Assembly: GCF_014467075.1 (NCBI RefSeq) | Contig: NZ_AP023027.1 | Coordinates: forward strand, 85,001-149,000 | DNA length: 64,000 nt | Source: Anaerostipes caccae L1-92 | Lineage (GTDB): Bacteria > Bacillota > Clostridia > Lachnospirales > Lachnospiraceae | Direction: 5' to 3' | Shown: positions 54,677-63,844 of the stretch, in pieces | How the letters are laid out: each line of letters starts with the position of its first letter | Position numbering within the stretch: the first letter of the stretch is position 1 | Notes under the pieces: generated by a model | Told to the model about the DNA's origin: nothing | The model's input: the letters and a program-made list of their open reading frames with translations, nothing else | The model's database searches: none | Position numbers and translations under genes: made by a program

Positions 54677-54875
54677 ATTTTTTCCCTCAGATTATTCAAA
54701 AACCATTATTTATAGAAGGTTTTCTTTTTTAGATTTAGAAAAAGTGTAGCATAAAATATGTGGCATGTAAACGAGCCAAACGGCAATTTTCCAGTGGATT
54801 TTCGGGGCAGTTTATGTAATAATAGGGAAAGTAAAAGAGGTGCGGGCTCTAAGGCGGCCCTAGAAAGGTTAAATT

Positions 54876-55817
54876 ATGAGATATATAAGTGAGCTGCATG
54901 AAGGAGATATGGTTTCGGAGGTATTTTTGTGCAAGACAAAGACATCCGGCACATCAAAATTTGGAAAGACCTATTATTCTCTTTCGCTCCAGGACAAAAC
55001 CGGAATGATCGACGGAAAAGTATGGGAACTTAACAATGCCATCGGACATTTTGAGGCCATGGATTATATCATGGTGAAAGGGAAGGTCACAAACTTCCAG
55101 GGAAATAATCAGCTGAATATTGAAATGATCCGGAAGGCAGATGAAGGAGAATACCAGATTTCCGATTATATGCCATCCACAAAAAAAGATATCGATGAAA
55201 TGTTTGATGAGCTTTTAACAATGATCCAGAGAATTCAGAACCCGTATTTAAAAGAACTTGCCATGAAGGTTTTCGTAGAAGATAAAGAGTTTGTAAAGAA
55301 GTTTAAGATTCATTCTGCTGCAAAAAGTGTACATCACGGATACATCGGCGGCCTGCTGGAGCACTCTGTCAGCGTGGCAAAGTTATGTGAACAGTATGCA
55401 GTTCTGTATCCGCAGTTAAACAGAGACCTGCTCGTCACAACGGCACTGTTCCATGATATCGGAAAGGCAGAGGAGCTCTCAGCATTTCCTGAAAATGATT
55501 ATACAGACGAAGGCCAGTTAGTGGGACATATTGTCATGGGAACGATCAAGCTTTCCAAACTCATGGATGAGATCCCGGGATTCCCTGTAAAGCTTGCCAA
55601 CGAAGTGAAACACTGTATTCTGTCCCATCACGGGGAACTGGAATTCGGTTCACCGAAAAAACCTGCATTGGCAGAAGCACTTGCACTGAGCCAGGCTGAT
55701 AATCTGGATGCTAAGATGGAGACATTTGCAGAGGTGATCGAGAAGAAGCAGGAAGGCCAGGAATGGTCCGGTTTCCAGCGTTTGTTTGACACAAAGATCA
55801 GAGAATCATCCATTTAA
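54876..55817 (+). CDS. yhaM: 3'-5' exoribonuclease, YhaM family
   Basis: 313 residues. N-terminal OB fold (about 10-95; SLQDKTGMIDGKVWE) and a C-terminal HD domain with HHGYIGGLLEHS (about 152-163) and FHDIGKAEEL (about 190). A metal-dependent ssRNA/ssDNA exonuclease. Divergent from mutS2. AAAGG precedes the ATG. Confidence 0.92.
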   Translation: MRYISELHEGDMVSEVFLCKTKTSGTSKFGKTYYSLSLQDKTGMIDGKVWELNNAIGHFEAMDYIMVKGKVTNFQGNNQLNIEMIRKADEGEYQISDYMPSTKKDIDEMFDELLTMIQRIQNPYLKELAMKVFVEDKEFVKKFKIHSAAKSVHHGYIGGLLEHSVSVAKLCEQYAVLYPQLNRDLLVTTALFHDIGKAEELSAFPENDYTDEGQLVGHIVMGTIKLSKLMDEIPGFPVKLANEVKHCILSHHGELEFGSPKKPALAEALALSQADNLDAKMETFAEVIEKKQEGQEWSGFQRLFDTKIRESSI

Positions 55818-55851
55818 TTTTCATTCATGGATGATGAAATAAGAGGTGCCT

Positions 55852-57231
55852 ATGGAATTTAAAAAGAATCAATTAGTGGAAGTGGAAATTGATGATATGG
55901 GCAATGAAGGAGAGGGCATCGGCCATGCAGACGGCTATGCCCTCTTTTTAAAAGATGCCGTCGCGGGGGACAAAGTCCTTGCCCGCATCATCAAGATAAA
56001 GAAAAATTATGGATTTGCAAGAGTAGAAAAACTGCTTGTCCCGTCTCCTGACCGTGTGGAGCCCAGATGTCCTTCCGCACGTCCGTGCGGCGGATGTACT
56101 CTCCAGCATCTGTCTTATGAAAAGCAGCTGGAGTATAAATTTAATAAGGTAAAAAACTGTCTGGAACGAATCGGCGGGATTGAAAATGCAGGCTCTTTCA
56201 TGGAACCGATTTATGGAATGGACGAGCCGTATTATTATCGGAACAAAGCCCAGTTTCCTGTGGGACGGAACAAGGCTGGAAAACTGATCACCGGGTTTTA
56301 TGCGGGACGGACTCATTCTATTATTGACTGTACCCACTGTTCAATTCAGCATCCGGTCAATGAGGAGATTCTTAAAAAGGTTCTTGATTACATGGAGAGG
56401 AACCATGTGGAGCCTTATGACGAAAAAAATCATAGAGGATTGGTGCGCCATATCATGACCCGAGTTGGGTTTGTCACAGGGGAAATCATGGTATGTCTCG
56501 TGGTGAACGGCAGGAAGAAGGAGCTTCCGAATCTTTCTGAACTGGTGGAGTCTTTAAAAGAGGTTGAGGGTATGACCAGCATTTGTGTCAACAGCAACCG
56601 GGAGAGGACAAACCGGATTATGGGAAGTAAGGTAGAAGAGGTTTATGGACCTGCTTATATTTATGACTATATTGGGAATGTGAAGTATCAAATCGGGCCG
56701 CTGTCATTCTTTCAGGTGAATCCAAGGCAGACGAAGGTTCTGTATGAGAAGGCCTTGGAGTATGCCGGGCTCTGCGGGGATGAAACTGTGTGGGATCTTT
56801 ACTGTGGGATCGGAACGATTTCTCTGTTCCTGGCACAGAAGGCAAAGCAGGTCTATGGGGTTGAGATTGTAAAGGAAGCCATTGAAGATGCCAGATTGAA
56901 TGCCAGGATGAACCGTATGGATAATGTGAAGTTCTTTGTGGGGAAGGCGGAGGAAGTACTGCCACGAGAGTATGAGAAGAATGGGGTTTATGCGGATGTG
57001 ATCGTTGTTGACCCGCCCCGGAAAGGGTGCGATAAGGCATTGCTCGATACTATGGTGAAGATGGGGCCGGAGAGGATTGTGTATGTCAGCTGTGATCCTG
57101 GGACATTGGCTCGGGATTTGAAGGTGCTGGGGGGAGAAGGATATGAAGTTCGGAAAGTGGCGGTTGTGGATCAGTTTGGGCATACGGGGCATGTGGAGAC
57201 CGTGGCACTATTGAAGAGGAAAGGGCAGTAG
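55852..57231 (+). CDS. 23S rRNA (uracil-C5)-methyltransferase RlmD/RlmCD family
   Basis: About 459 residues. N-terminal TRAM domain (about 1-60), iron-sulfur cysteines in CPSARPCGGC (about 73-82) with a fourth in DCTHC, SAM motif WDLYCGIGTISLF at about 308, and the catalytic cysteine in YVSCDPGTLARD at about 407. The ATG at 55852 follows GAGGTG; the in-frame GTG at 55846 is part of that site. Which uridines (747, 1939 or both) are modified cannot be told. Confidence 0.92.
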   Translation: MEFKKNQLVEVEIDDMGNEGEGIGHADGYALFLKDAVAGDKVLARIIKIKKNYGFARVEKLLVPSPDRVEPRCPSARPCGGCTLQHLSYEKQLEYKFNKVKNCLERIGGIENAGSFMEPIYGMDEPYYYRNKAQFPVGRNKAGKLITGFYAGRTHSIIDCTHCSIQHPVNEEILKKVLDYMERNHVEPYDEKNHRGLVRHIMTRVGFVTGEIMVCLVVNGRKKELPNLSELVESLKEVEGMTSICVNSNRERTNRIMGSKVEEVYGPAYIYDYIGNVKYQIGPLSFFQVNPRQTKVLYEKALEYAGLCGDETVWDLYCGIGTISLFLAQKAKQVYGVEIVKEAIEDARLNARMNRMDNVKFFVGKAEEVLPREYEKNGVYADVIVVDPPRKGCDKALLDTMVKMGPERIVYVSCDPGTLARDLKVLGGEGYEVRKVAVVDQFGHTGHVETVALLKRKGQ

Positions 57232-57315
57232 AGGTTTCCACCAGAAAATTGATTCGTCATTGGACGGTAGACATGCCTGGGAAATCCAGTGTTTTAGAGG
57301 AGAAGAAAATCTATT

Positions 57316-57693
57316 ATGAAAGAACTAAAAGAATTAAATATTAAAAGCATAGAAGAAATCAAATCATTATTTGCAGAGATTTTACAAAGGAGCCCTGGAA
57401 TGATGATTGGAGTGACTTGGCACAACTGCATGAATATATTATGGATTTAATAGGAAACAGGAATTCTTTAACATTGGGTCTGTTTAAAAATGATGAACTC
57501 ATTGGCCTTTCAATGGGAAGCATCATGCATTGGTACGGACTTTTTACAAGCCGTTGAACAATATGCCAAAAGCAAACAGGTAACGCATATTTTTTTACAG
57601 ACAGAGAGAACTGTTCCCGCTTTTAATTTTTATATAAAAAATGGTTTTATTGAATTAAAAGACCATATTTCACTCTATAAAGAATTTAATTAA
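57316..57693 (+). pseudogene. GNAT acetyltransferase, AAC(6')-like, with frameshift and internal deletion
   Basis: The first frame gives MKELKELNIKSIEEIKSLFAEI. A one-base loss in a T run near 57380 shifts it, after which PWNDDWSDLAQLHEYI and LGLFKNDELIGLSMGSIMHWY can be read. There, at about 57535, about 20-25 residues of the acetyl-CoA site (Q/R-x-x-G-x-G/A) are deleted. The rest, GTDFLQAVEQYAKSK to the stop at 57693, is in another frame. The intact gene would resemble aminoglycoside 6'-N-acetyltransferases. Not functional as read. Confidence 0.8.
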
Positions 57694-57704
57694 AGGAGAG
57701 TGCC

Positions 57705-58190
57705 ATGGAATATAAGATCAGACAAATGTATTCAAATGAATACCCTTATCTAAAAAAGTTTTTATATGAGGCAATTTTTCAAAAAGGCACGGAAACTCTT
57801 CTGCCAAAGGAAATCATCGATGAACCAGACTTAAATATATACATAGAGAACTTTGGAAAAGAACACGATCATTGTCTCTGCGCCGAAGCAAACGGAAGAA
57901 TCATAGGAGCAGTCTGGACACGGATCATATCCGGATATGGGAATATAGATGACGTGACTCCCGAATTTGCAATTTCCCTTTACAAAAAGTATAGAGGAAA
58001 AGGAATCGGTACAAAAATGATGCAGGAGATGCTGTCTCTTTTAAAATCAAAAGGATACAAAAAGGCTTCTCTGTCAGTACAGAAAGAAAATTATGCATTT
58101 AAAATGTATCAGAATCTCGGCTTTAAAATTATCGATGAGACAGAGGAAGAGTTTATTATGATGTATGATTTGACAAAAACAGTTATTTAG
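57705..58190 (+). CDS. GNAT-family N-acetyltransferase
   Basis: 161 residues, one acetyltransferase domain. The acetyl-CoA loop is KYRGKGIGTKMM at about 100-111, followed by KASLSVQKENYAFKMYQNLGFK. AAAGGAG precedes the ATG, 12 nt after the GNAT pseudogene. Substrate unknown. Confidence 0.85.
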   Translation: MEYKIRQMYSNEYPYLKKFLYEAIFQKGTETLLPKEIIDEPDLNIYIENFGKEHDHCLCAEANGRIIGAVWTRIISGYGNIDDVTPEFAISLYKKYRGKGIGTKMMQEMLSLLKSKGYKKASLSVQKENYAFKMYQNLGFKIIDETEEEFIMMYDLTKTVI

Positions 58191-58217
58191 CCGCTAGTGT
58201 AAGGAGGAATCAGGTTG

Positions 58218-58490
58218 ATGAGAGAAGAAAAAACATCTCCAAAAGAAGCTATCAACGAACTATCACTGCTTTTAATGTATCTAACAAGATTCAGCCACCA
58301 GGATAGATTTTCATTAGAAGAAAACAAAGCCTGGAAAGGGTATCCCTTTCATGCCTTGGATGATCTTGAGGAAGAAGGGCTGATTGATCAGGGAAGCCAT
58401 CGCTCTAAATCTGTACATATTTACGAAGAAGGATTGGAGAAAGCAAAAGAATTACTCGTCAAATATAATATAAAAGACTGGGATGAATGA
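58218..58490 (+). CDS. DUF6429-like small protein
   Basis: About 90 residues, soluble, acidic/basic mix. The pattern LLLMYLTRF, then AWKGYPFHALDDLEEEGLI is that of a conserved family of unknown function, probably a small winged-helix-like fold. AGGAGG lies 10 nt before the ATG (a TTG at 58215 is also possible). It ends in the frame start of the next gene. Confidence 0.75.
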   Translation: MREEKTSPKEAINELSLLLMYLTRFSHQDRFSLEENKAWKGYPFHALDDLEEEGLIDQGSHRSKSVHIYEEGLEKAKELLVKYNIKDWDE

Positions 58491-58531
58491 GCAGACAACA
58501 AGCAATATTTAAGAAGAGAAAGGATTATGGC

Positions 58532-59299
58532 ATGCCTATCAAATTGGAAGACACAACAAAAGCGAGAAAACTGTTCGGAGAATGGAAGGAAACTTTAATC
58601 TGGTCCTGTCTTCAAAAGGTCATGGGAGACATCTATGTGGACAATACTTCAGATCCACAGTCCGCTATGGCTGTTCTTGGTGATTTCTGTTTTTTTGCCG
58701 GAAATGCAGAGGAAGATTTAGTCTCTTATAAACCGGAAAACTGTTTCCAGGACTTTATTATTATGGTGCCGCAGTCTGAGGAATGGGCAGAACTGATCGT
58801 CAAAAAGTATGGAGACAGAGCAAAACCAGTAACACGTTATGCCATAAAAAAAGAACAGAATATTTTTGATAAAGATACTTTAAGGTCTGCCGTCAATTCA
58901 TTAAAGCCGGGATATACCCTGCGAATGATTGATGCAGACCTTTTTGCGCTATGCAGATCAAGTGCATGGTGTCAGGATCTGGTCTCACAGTTTGAGGACT
59001 ATGAGACATATAAAAAGCTCGGCATAGGAATTGCCGTATTAAAAGGAGAATCGCTCGCAGCAGGAGCTTCTTCTTATGCAAGATACAGAGAAGGAATTGA
59101 AATAGAGATTGACACGAAGGAAGAGTTCCGGCGAAATGGACTGGCTTATGCTTGTGGAGCAAAGCTGATACTGGAATGTCTGAATAAAGGTCTGTATCCG
59201 AGCTGGGATGCCCAAAATCAAGCATCCGCTGCACTTGCAGAGAAATTAGGATATCATTTTGACCATGAATACAAAGCATTTGAAATAGGGGGATATTAA
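58532..59299 (+). CDS. GNAT-family acetyltransferase, ZmaR-like two-domain type
   Basis: About 255 residues. The C-terminal half is a GNAT domain (EIEIDTKEEFRRNGLAYACGAKLILECL at about 202-229, then NQASAALAEKLGY). The N-terminal half matches the long GNAT subfamily that includes the zwittermicin resistance protein. Start 58532 has AAAGGA 9 nt upstream; a longer reading from 58487 overlaps the preceding stop and has a poor site. Substrate unknown. Confidence 0.78.
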   Translation: MPIKLEDTTKARKLFGEWKETLIWSCLQKVMGDIYVDNTSDPQSAMAVLGDFCFFAGNAEEDLVSYKPENCFQDFIIMVPQSEEWAELIVKKYGDRAKPVTRYAIKKEQNIFDKDTLRSAVNSLKPGYTLRMIDADLFALCRSSAWCQDLVSQFEDYETYKKLGIGIAVLKGESLAAGASSYARYREGIEIEIDTKEEFRRNGLAYACGAKLILECLNKGLYPSWDAQNQASAALAEKLGYHFDHEYKAFEIGGY

Positions 59300-59803
59300 A
59301 TGGAGATCAGGTTATTAAACGAGGAAGATGACATCGATGCAGTCTGTGGTATCTATGCGGCCAGTTGGAAAAGTACATATAGAGGCATCATTCCTCAGGA
59401 GTTTCTGGATAACATTGATAAAGAAAAATGGCGTGAAGGAATTCAAAATTCTGAATTGATTTCATTAGTCATGATGAATGGTGAAAAGATGATCGGCACG
59501 GCCTCCTACTGTGCTTCCAGATTCATCAGTCTTAAGGGGTTTGGGGAAATCGTCTCGCTCTATTTGCTTCCGGATTACTATGGAAATGGATATGGCAGAC
59601 AGCTTTTGCAGGCGGCAGTTGACGGGCTGGCTGAGCTGGGATATACATATGTCTTTCTCTGGGTTTTAGAAGAAAATATGAGAGCCAGAACCTTCTATGA
59701 GAAGTTTGGTTTCCAGAACAGTGGAGACTGTCTCACGGATCATATCGGAGGAAAAGATTTAAGAGAACTGCGTTATATCTATAAAATAAAGTCAGAGGTG
59801 TGA
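59300..59803 (+). CDS. GNAT-family N-acetyltransferase
   Basis: 167 residues. RLLNEEDDIDAVCGIYAASWKSTYRGIIPQEFL at the start, acetyl-CoA loop YYGNGYGRQLLQAA at about 95-108, and NMRARTFYEKFGF near 133. Begins directly after the previous stop. AGGGGG lies upstream. Confidence 0.87.
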   Translation: MEIRLLNEEDDIDAVCGIYAASWKSTYRGIIPQEFLDNIDKEKWREGIQNSELISLVMMNGEKMIGTASYCASRFISLKGFGEIVSLYLLPDYYGNGYGRQLLQAAVDGLAELGYTYVFLWVLEENMRARTFYEKFGFQNSGDCLTDHIGGKDLRELRYIYKIKSEV

Positions 59804-59808
59804 ATATA

Positions 59809-60606
59809 ATGGGATTTTCAGAAAAAGTTAAGGAAGAAGCAAGGAGAAGATCAGGTTTTAGGTGCGTCATCTGTCAGGAACCATTTGTTGAAGTACATCA
59901 TATCATTCCTCAGAATGAGGGAGATGAAGATACGATTGAGAATGCTGCGCCCCTTTGCTCCAGATGTCACGATCTATATGTAGACAACCCTGCAAAAAGA
60001 AAACAGATCCCTCAGATGAGAGACTATTGGTTTGAAGTCATGGAGAAGAGAAATAAAGAAGGTTTGGATGCGTTAGTACCGATCGCGTCCGATCCCGACA
60101 GAGTAAATGCCCTGCGGGACAAGGGGATAGCCATCCAGCATACTGTTTTTGCAGAGAGTAAAGGTATTAAGGAATTTATTCTTTTATTTACGATTTCTTT
60201 CTTTTTTCTCACACAATACATTTCTATTTATCTTACAGAAAATTTCCATAACAGCAAATTCATAATGGATCAAAGTGCTGAGAAAAGCCCGCTTTTAGTA
60301 AACGCAGCTGCGGCAGGGGTCATTGGCCCGGCGACCGAGGAACTTTGATTCCGCAGATTTCTGTACGAAGGATTAAAACCGATGGGGAAAGAAAAGTCGT
60401 CTCTGATTTCCAGTGTTATTTTCGGGCTGTGTCACAGACATGTGATCCAGGGGATCTATGCAGCATTGTGGGGGAACGTCTTTTACTTCGTGTATGAGAA
60501 GCATCACAGCTTAAAAGCACCTTTTTCAGCTCATATGATCAGCAATCTGCTGTCCTTTTTACCGATCCTTTGGATCAGCCTGAATCATTGTGAAAAAGAG
60601 GTATAA
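59809..60606 (+). pseudogene. HNH-domain protein running in frame into a CPBP intramembrane protease with internal stop
   Basis: Residues 1-75 form an HNH nuclease-like domain: CVICQ, VEVHHIIPQ and CSRCHDLY. From about residue 120 the frame becomes a CPBP/Abi membrane protease, reaching GPATEEL, where TGA (60346-60348) stops it. The same frame resumes with FRRFLYEG, LISSVIFGLCHRHV, and continues to 60606. The stop therefore falls inside the catalytic EE-x-x-FR motif, where Leu is usual (TTA to TGA is one change). Whether the HNH and CPBP parts were ever one protein, or were joined by deletion, is unclear. Confidence 0.75.
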
Positions 60607-60648
60607 GGGATGCATTCTTCCTGTCTTATTTATGCCCGTATCTGTAAA

Positions 60649-62427
60649 TCACTTCTTTAACATTCGCCAAAGCGTACTCCGGCTGATTCCAAGCCTCTTA
60701 GCGGCTCGTTCTTTATTTCCGGCTTCCTCCGTAAGCACCATATGGATGATCTGGTCATTGATCTCATTCAGTGTGCCGGTAAGATCCAGACCGGAAATAT
60801 CAGCAGAAGGATCGGCGGAGGGTTCGTTGTCCAAAATTTCTTTTACGTTTTCATACGTAATATATGGAGTGCGGGTTATAACCACCAATTCTTTGATTAT
60901 ATGGTGCAATTGATCGAGGTTGTTAGGCCATGAAAAAGCAGTCATCAAATCCATAGCTTCCGCCTCAAAGCCGATAATCTGCTTGCCGGTAGCGACATTC
61001 ATACGATGAATATAAAGCGTGGCAATGCTCGAAAGATCCTGAATGCGATCTCGAAGCGGCAAAAGCTTCAAAGTCATGCAGGATAATTTGTTCTCGAGAT
61101 AATTTCGACATATTTCCGTCTGATCCTTTTCTGAGGAATTCAGGATCAGCGAAAAAATCAGCCGGTTCCTTCTGGCGAGCTCTGAATTATCAATATAAGA
61201 AAAAAGCTTGTCCAATTGATTTTTCGAAAGCGCTCCCGGATTTTTGATATAGATGTTTGTATTCACATTTGCGAATGGCGAATCTGAATTATTGATCAGG
61301 GCATTCCATTTTCGTTCCCCCATAAGTTCACAATTGATGATATATAAAGGGGAAGAATTCCCGGAGCTGTTGGAATATAAAAGCTTTGCAACTTTATCTT
61401 TCCCTGTTCCGGATTCTCCTATAATCAGTACCGGCTGTGTGCTCTTTGCATACGCTTCGATAATATCGGCCGTACGTCCCACTTGGTGAGAGCCGTTGTA
61501 TTCATCGGCGAAATCTTCTGAGTTCGAATCCAAATGATTGTAAATAGTAATTACTGAGTCTTCTTCGGAAAAAACGGCATGTTTCTGTTGGATGGTTATT
61601 GCTGTATATTTCTGGTCTTCATAGAATAAATGCCGGTTTGTAAGGATGAAGATTTTATCGCGGATCTGTCTGGTGACTGTCTGACCCGAAACTTTCAAAA
61701 AAGCCCGAAGATAAGTCTGTACAAGATTCATAAGGACTGTATTGCTGTCGTTATTTGGAAGACTGGAAAACCATAAGGCTCCGGCTGGATTAAAAATCAG
61801 AAATTCCCGGTCTTCATTGGTCAGAAGAGCCTGAAACAGATCTTTCTGTTTGTGAACATGAGCAGAAGACGCCACGAGTTTGACGGCTTCATCAATTGCA
61901 GAAGTGATACTTTCGCTTCCGGAAGAAAGAAGGATAGAATTCATCCCCAGCTTCCTGGCTGCATTTAAACCTGTCATATCACAAAGAGCCAATGTACAGC
62001 CGTTCTGCTGCGCCTTCCTGATTGCCGGCAGAGCATCCGATTCGTTGGTAAACGTTACAATATCAATATCATACTGCAGTAGGTCGCAGAGCACTTTGGC
62101 GCAGTTTGTGATCGAAGAAAATCCGGCGATTATAAACTTGCCAGAATAGCTTTCCACAAGTTTAATTGTGCGGAGCACATCATATACGGAAATCGGGATA
62201 TCGATTACCGGGAGCTCGACGTTAGAACGTATCAATTCGGCAGTTCCGCCTCTTGAAATAATAACGTCATAATTATTATGTGCCAGTTCGAGGGCGATTT
62301 TTTTGCCGTTATCCAAATCGCCTGTCTGTACCGTCATGCGGATATCGTCTCTTGTCTGTGCGATTGCAGATATGGCATCCGCCATTCCTTCATAAGGAGC
62401 TACTGCAAGTATCTTGGTTTTCTGCAT
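60649..62427 (-). CDS. PrpR-N/Fis-type regulator with degenerate AAA+ domain
   Basis: 592 residues. The N-terminal PrpR_N sensor domain (about 1-190) has VIISRGGTAELIR. Then comes a region aligned with sigma-54 activator AAA+ domains, with Walker A GESGTGKDK at about 338. The GAFTGA loop is absent and the Walker B DE is replaced (IYIKN). The C-terminal Fis-like HTH (ERAAKRLGISRSTLWRMLKK) is intact. It likely works without sigma-54. Divergent from the iron-ADH/pdxA2 genes, which it presumably controls. Confidence 0.87.
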   Translation of the reverse strand: MQKTKILAVAPYEGMADAISAIAQTRDDIRMTVQTGDLDNGKKIALELAHNNYDVIISRGGTAELIRSNVELPVIDIPISVYDVLRTIKLVESYSGKFIIAGFSSITNCAKVLCDLLQYDIDIVTFTNESDALPAIRKAQQNGCTLALCDMTGLNAARKLGMNSILLSSGSESITSAIDEAVKLVASSAHVHKQKDLFQALLTNEDREFLIFNPAGALWFSSLPNNDSNTVLMNLVQTYLRAFLKVSGQTVTRQIRDKIFILTNRHLFYEDQKYTAITIQQKHAVFSEEDSVITIYNHLDSNSEDFADEYNGSHQVGRTADIIEAYAKSTQPVLIIGESGTGKDKVAKLLYSNSSGNSSPLYIINCELMGERKWNALINNSDSPFANVNTNIYIKNPGALSKNQLDKLFSYIDNSELARRNRLIFSLILNSSEKDQTEICRNYLENKLSCMTLKLLPLRDRIQDLSSIATLYIHRMNVATGKQIIGFEAEAMDLMTAFSWPNNLDQLHHIIKELVVITRTPYITYENVKEILDNEPSADPSADISGLDLTGTLNEINDQIIHMVLTEEAGNKERAAKRLGISRSTLWRMLKK

Positions 62428-62503
62428 ATGGATTTCCCCTTTGTAAAAAATGGATTTTTATCGTTGAGATATTCGCTTTCATATAGATTCATTATATACT
62501 TGA

Positions 62504-62551
62504 ATGTATCAAAATGCAACAAAAATTAAGCTGGATGTTTCAAAATAAAAC
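62504..62551 (+). promoter_or_regulatory. direct-repeat activator sites before the Fe-ADH operon
   Basis: ATGTATCAAAATGCAAC (62504-62520) and ATGTTTCAAAATAAAAC (62535-62551) are 31 bp apart, three helical turns, in the 234-nt divergent gap. No -24/-12 sigma-54 promoter was found. Confidence 0.5.
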
Positions 62552-62661
62552 GATAAAATGAAATTGTGCAATTGAATAACGAGGTTTTAAGAAGTAATAT
62601 GTTAAACAAGAAAAGCAAAGAAACACAAAATATTTCAAAACGAATCAAAGGAGGAAAGAAA

Positions 62662-63816
62662 ATGAGTTATCAGATTAAAATTCCGTCATATATCTGCGGA
62701 GGGGAGGGATGCATTGAAAATGTAGCTGCAATCATCGAAAAAGAACATGCAAAGAAGATTATTGTATTTACAGATAAAGGCATCAGACTTACAGGACTTT
62801 TGGATATACTGACGAAAATACTTCATAAAACAACGGCCGAATATCAAGTATTTGACAATTTGACTCCGGAACCGGCATATCAGGATGTAGAAAGAGTCAT
62901 GGATGAGGTCGCGTGCTACAATGGTGATTTTATTATTGCGATTGGCGGCGGAAGCGTTATGGATGCGGCAAAGCTCTGCAGTATATTAAAAGACGCTTCT
63001 TATACGATAAAAGATCTTCTGAGAGATCCTGCAATTGCTGAGAAACAGATTAAGACCCTGATGATTCCTACTACTTGCGGAACCGGATCGGAGGCAACAT
63101 GCAACGCTATCGTAGCCATTCCGGAAGAGCAGTCAAAGAAAGGAATTGTGAACGATAACATGATTCCGGATTACGTATTTCTGGATCCGCAGATGATCAG
63201 AAAGCTTCCAAAATCTATCATTGCAGCAACGGGCGTGGATGCGCTTGCCCATGTAGTAGAGTGCTTTACCTCAAAAAAAGCGACTTCGTTTTCCGATACG
63301 TATGCAATGGCCGGTGCAAAACTGATCTTTCATAATATCAGAGAAGCTTACAATGATGCAGATCATATGAAAGCAAAGGGTAATATGATGCTTGGCGCGT
63401 TCTATGGCGGAGTCGCTATCACAGGAAGCGGTACAACGGCTGTACATGCGCTGTCATATCCATTGGGCGGAAAATACCATATTGCGCATGGCGTATCCAA
63501 TGCAATCCTTTTTGCACATGTAATGGAATTCAACAAAGACGCCTGCAGGGAAAGACTTGCGGAATTGTGCGACGGAGTGTTCCCGGAGCTTTTCGAAAAA
63601 AATGTGGATGAAAAGGCGGACTATATGATCGAACAGATTGTAGACATTGTAAGAGTGACAAACATTCCAACAGACCTGAATGAATTCGGAGTAAAAATGG
63701 AAGACCTTGATTTCCTTGTAAAGGCAGGAAGCGATCAAAAAAGACTTTTGGTAAATAACATGAAAGAATTATCACTGGATGATATCAGGGGTATTTACCT
63801 GAGAGTTCTGAAATAA
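62662..63816 (+). CDS. iron-containing alcohol dehydrogenase
   Basis: About 384 residues, group III ADH. NAD site GGGSVMDAAK at about 94-103, TTCGTGSEAT at about 138, and metal-binding histidines in HALSYPLGGKYHIAHG (about 255-270). The start at 62662 has AAGGAGG. Together with the pdxA2-like gene it suggests oxidation of a four-carbon sugar acid or a related hydroxy acid; substrate inferred only. Confidence 0.9.
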   Translation: MSYQIKIPSYICGGEGCIENVAAIIEKEHAKKIIVFTDKGIRLTGLLDILTKILHKTTAEYQVFDNLTPEPAYQDVERVMDEVACYNGDFIIAIGGGSVMDAAKLCSILKDASYTIKDLLRDPAIAEKQIKTLMIPTTCGTGSEATCNAIVAIPEEQSKKGIVNDNMIPDYVFLDPQMIRKLPKSIIAATGVDALAHVVECFTSKKATSFSDTYAMAGAKLIFHNIREAYNDADHMKAKGNMMLGAFYGGVAITGSGTTAVHALSYPLGGKYHIAHGVSNAILFAHVMEFNKDACRERLAELCDGVFPELFEKNVDEKADYMIEQIVDIVRVTNIPTDLNEFGVKMEDLDFLVKAGSDQKRLLVNNMKELSLDDIRGIYLRVLK

Positions 63817-63844
63817 AACAATTATCAAAGAAAGGGCAGTAGAA

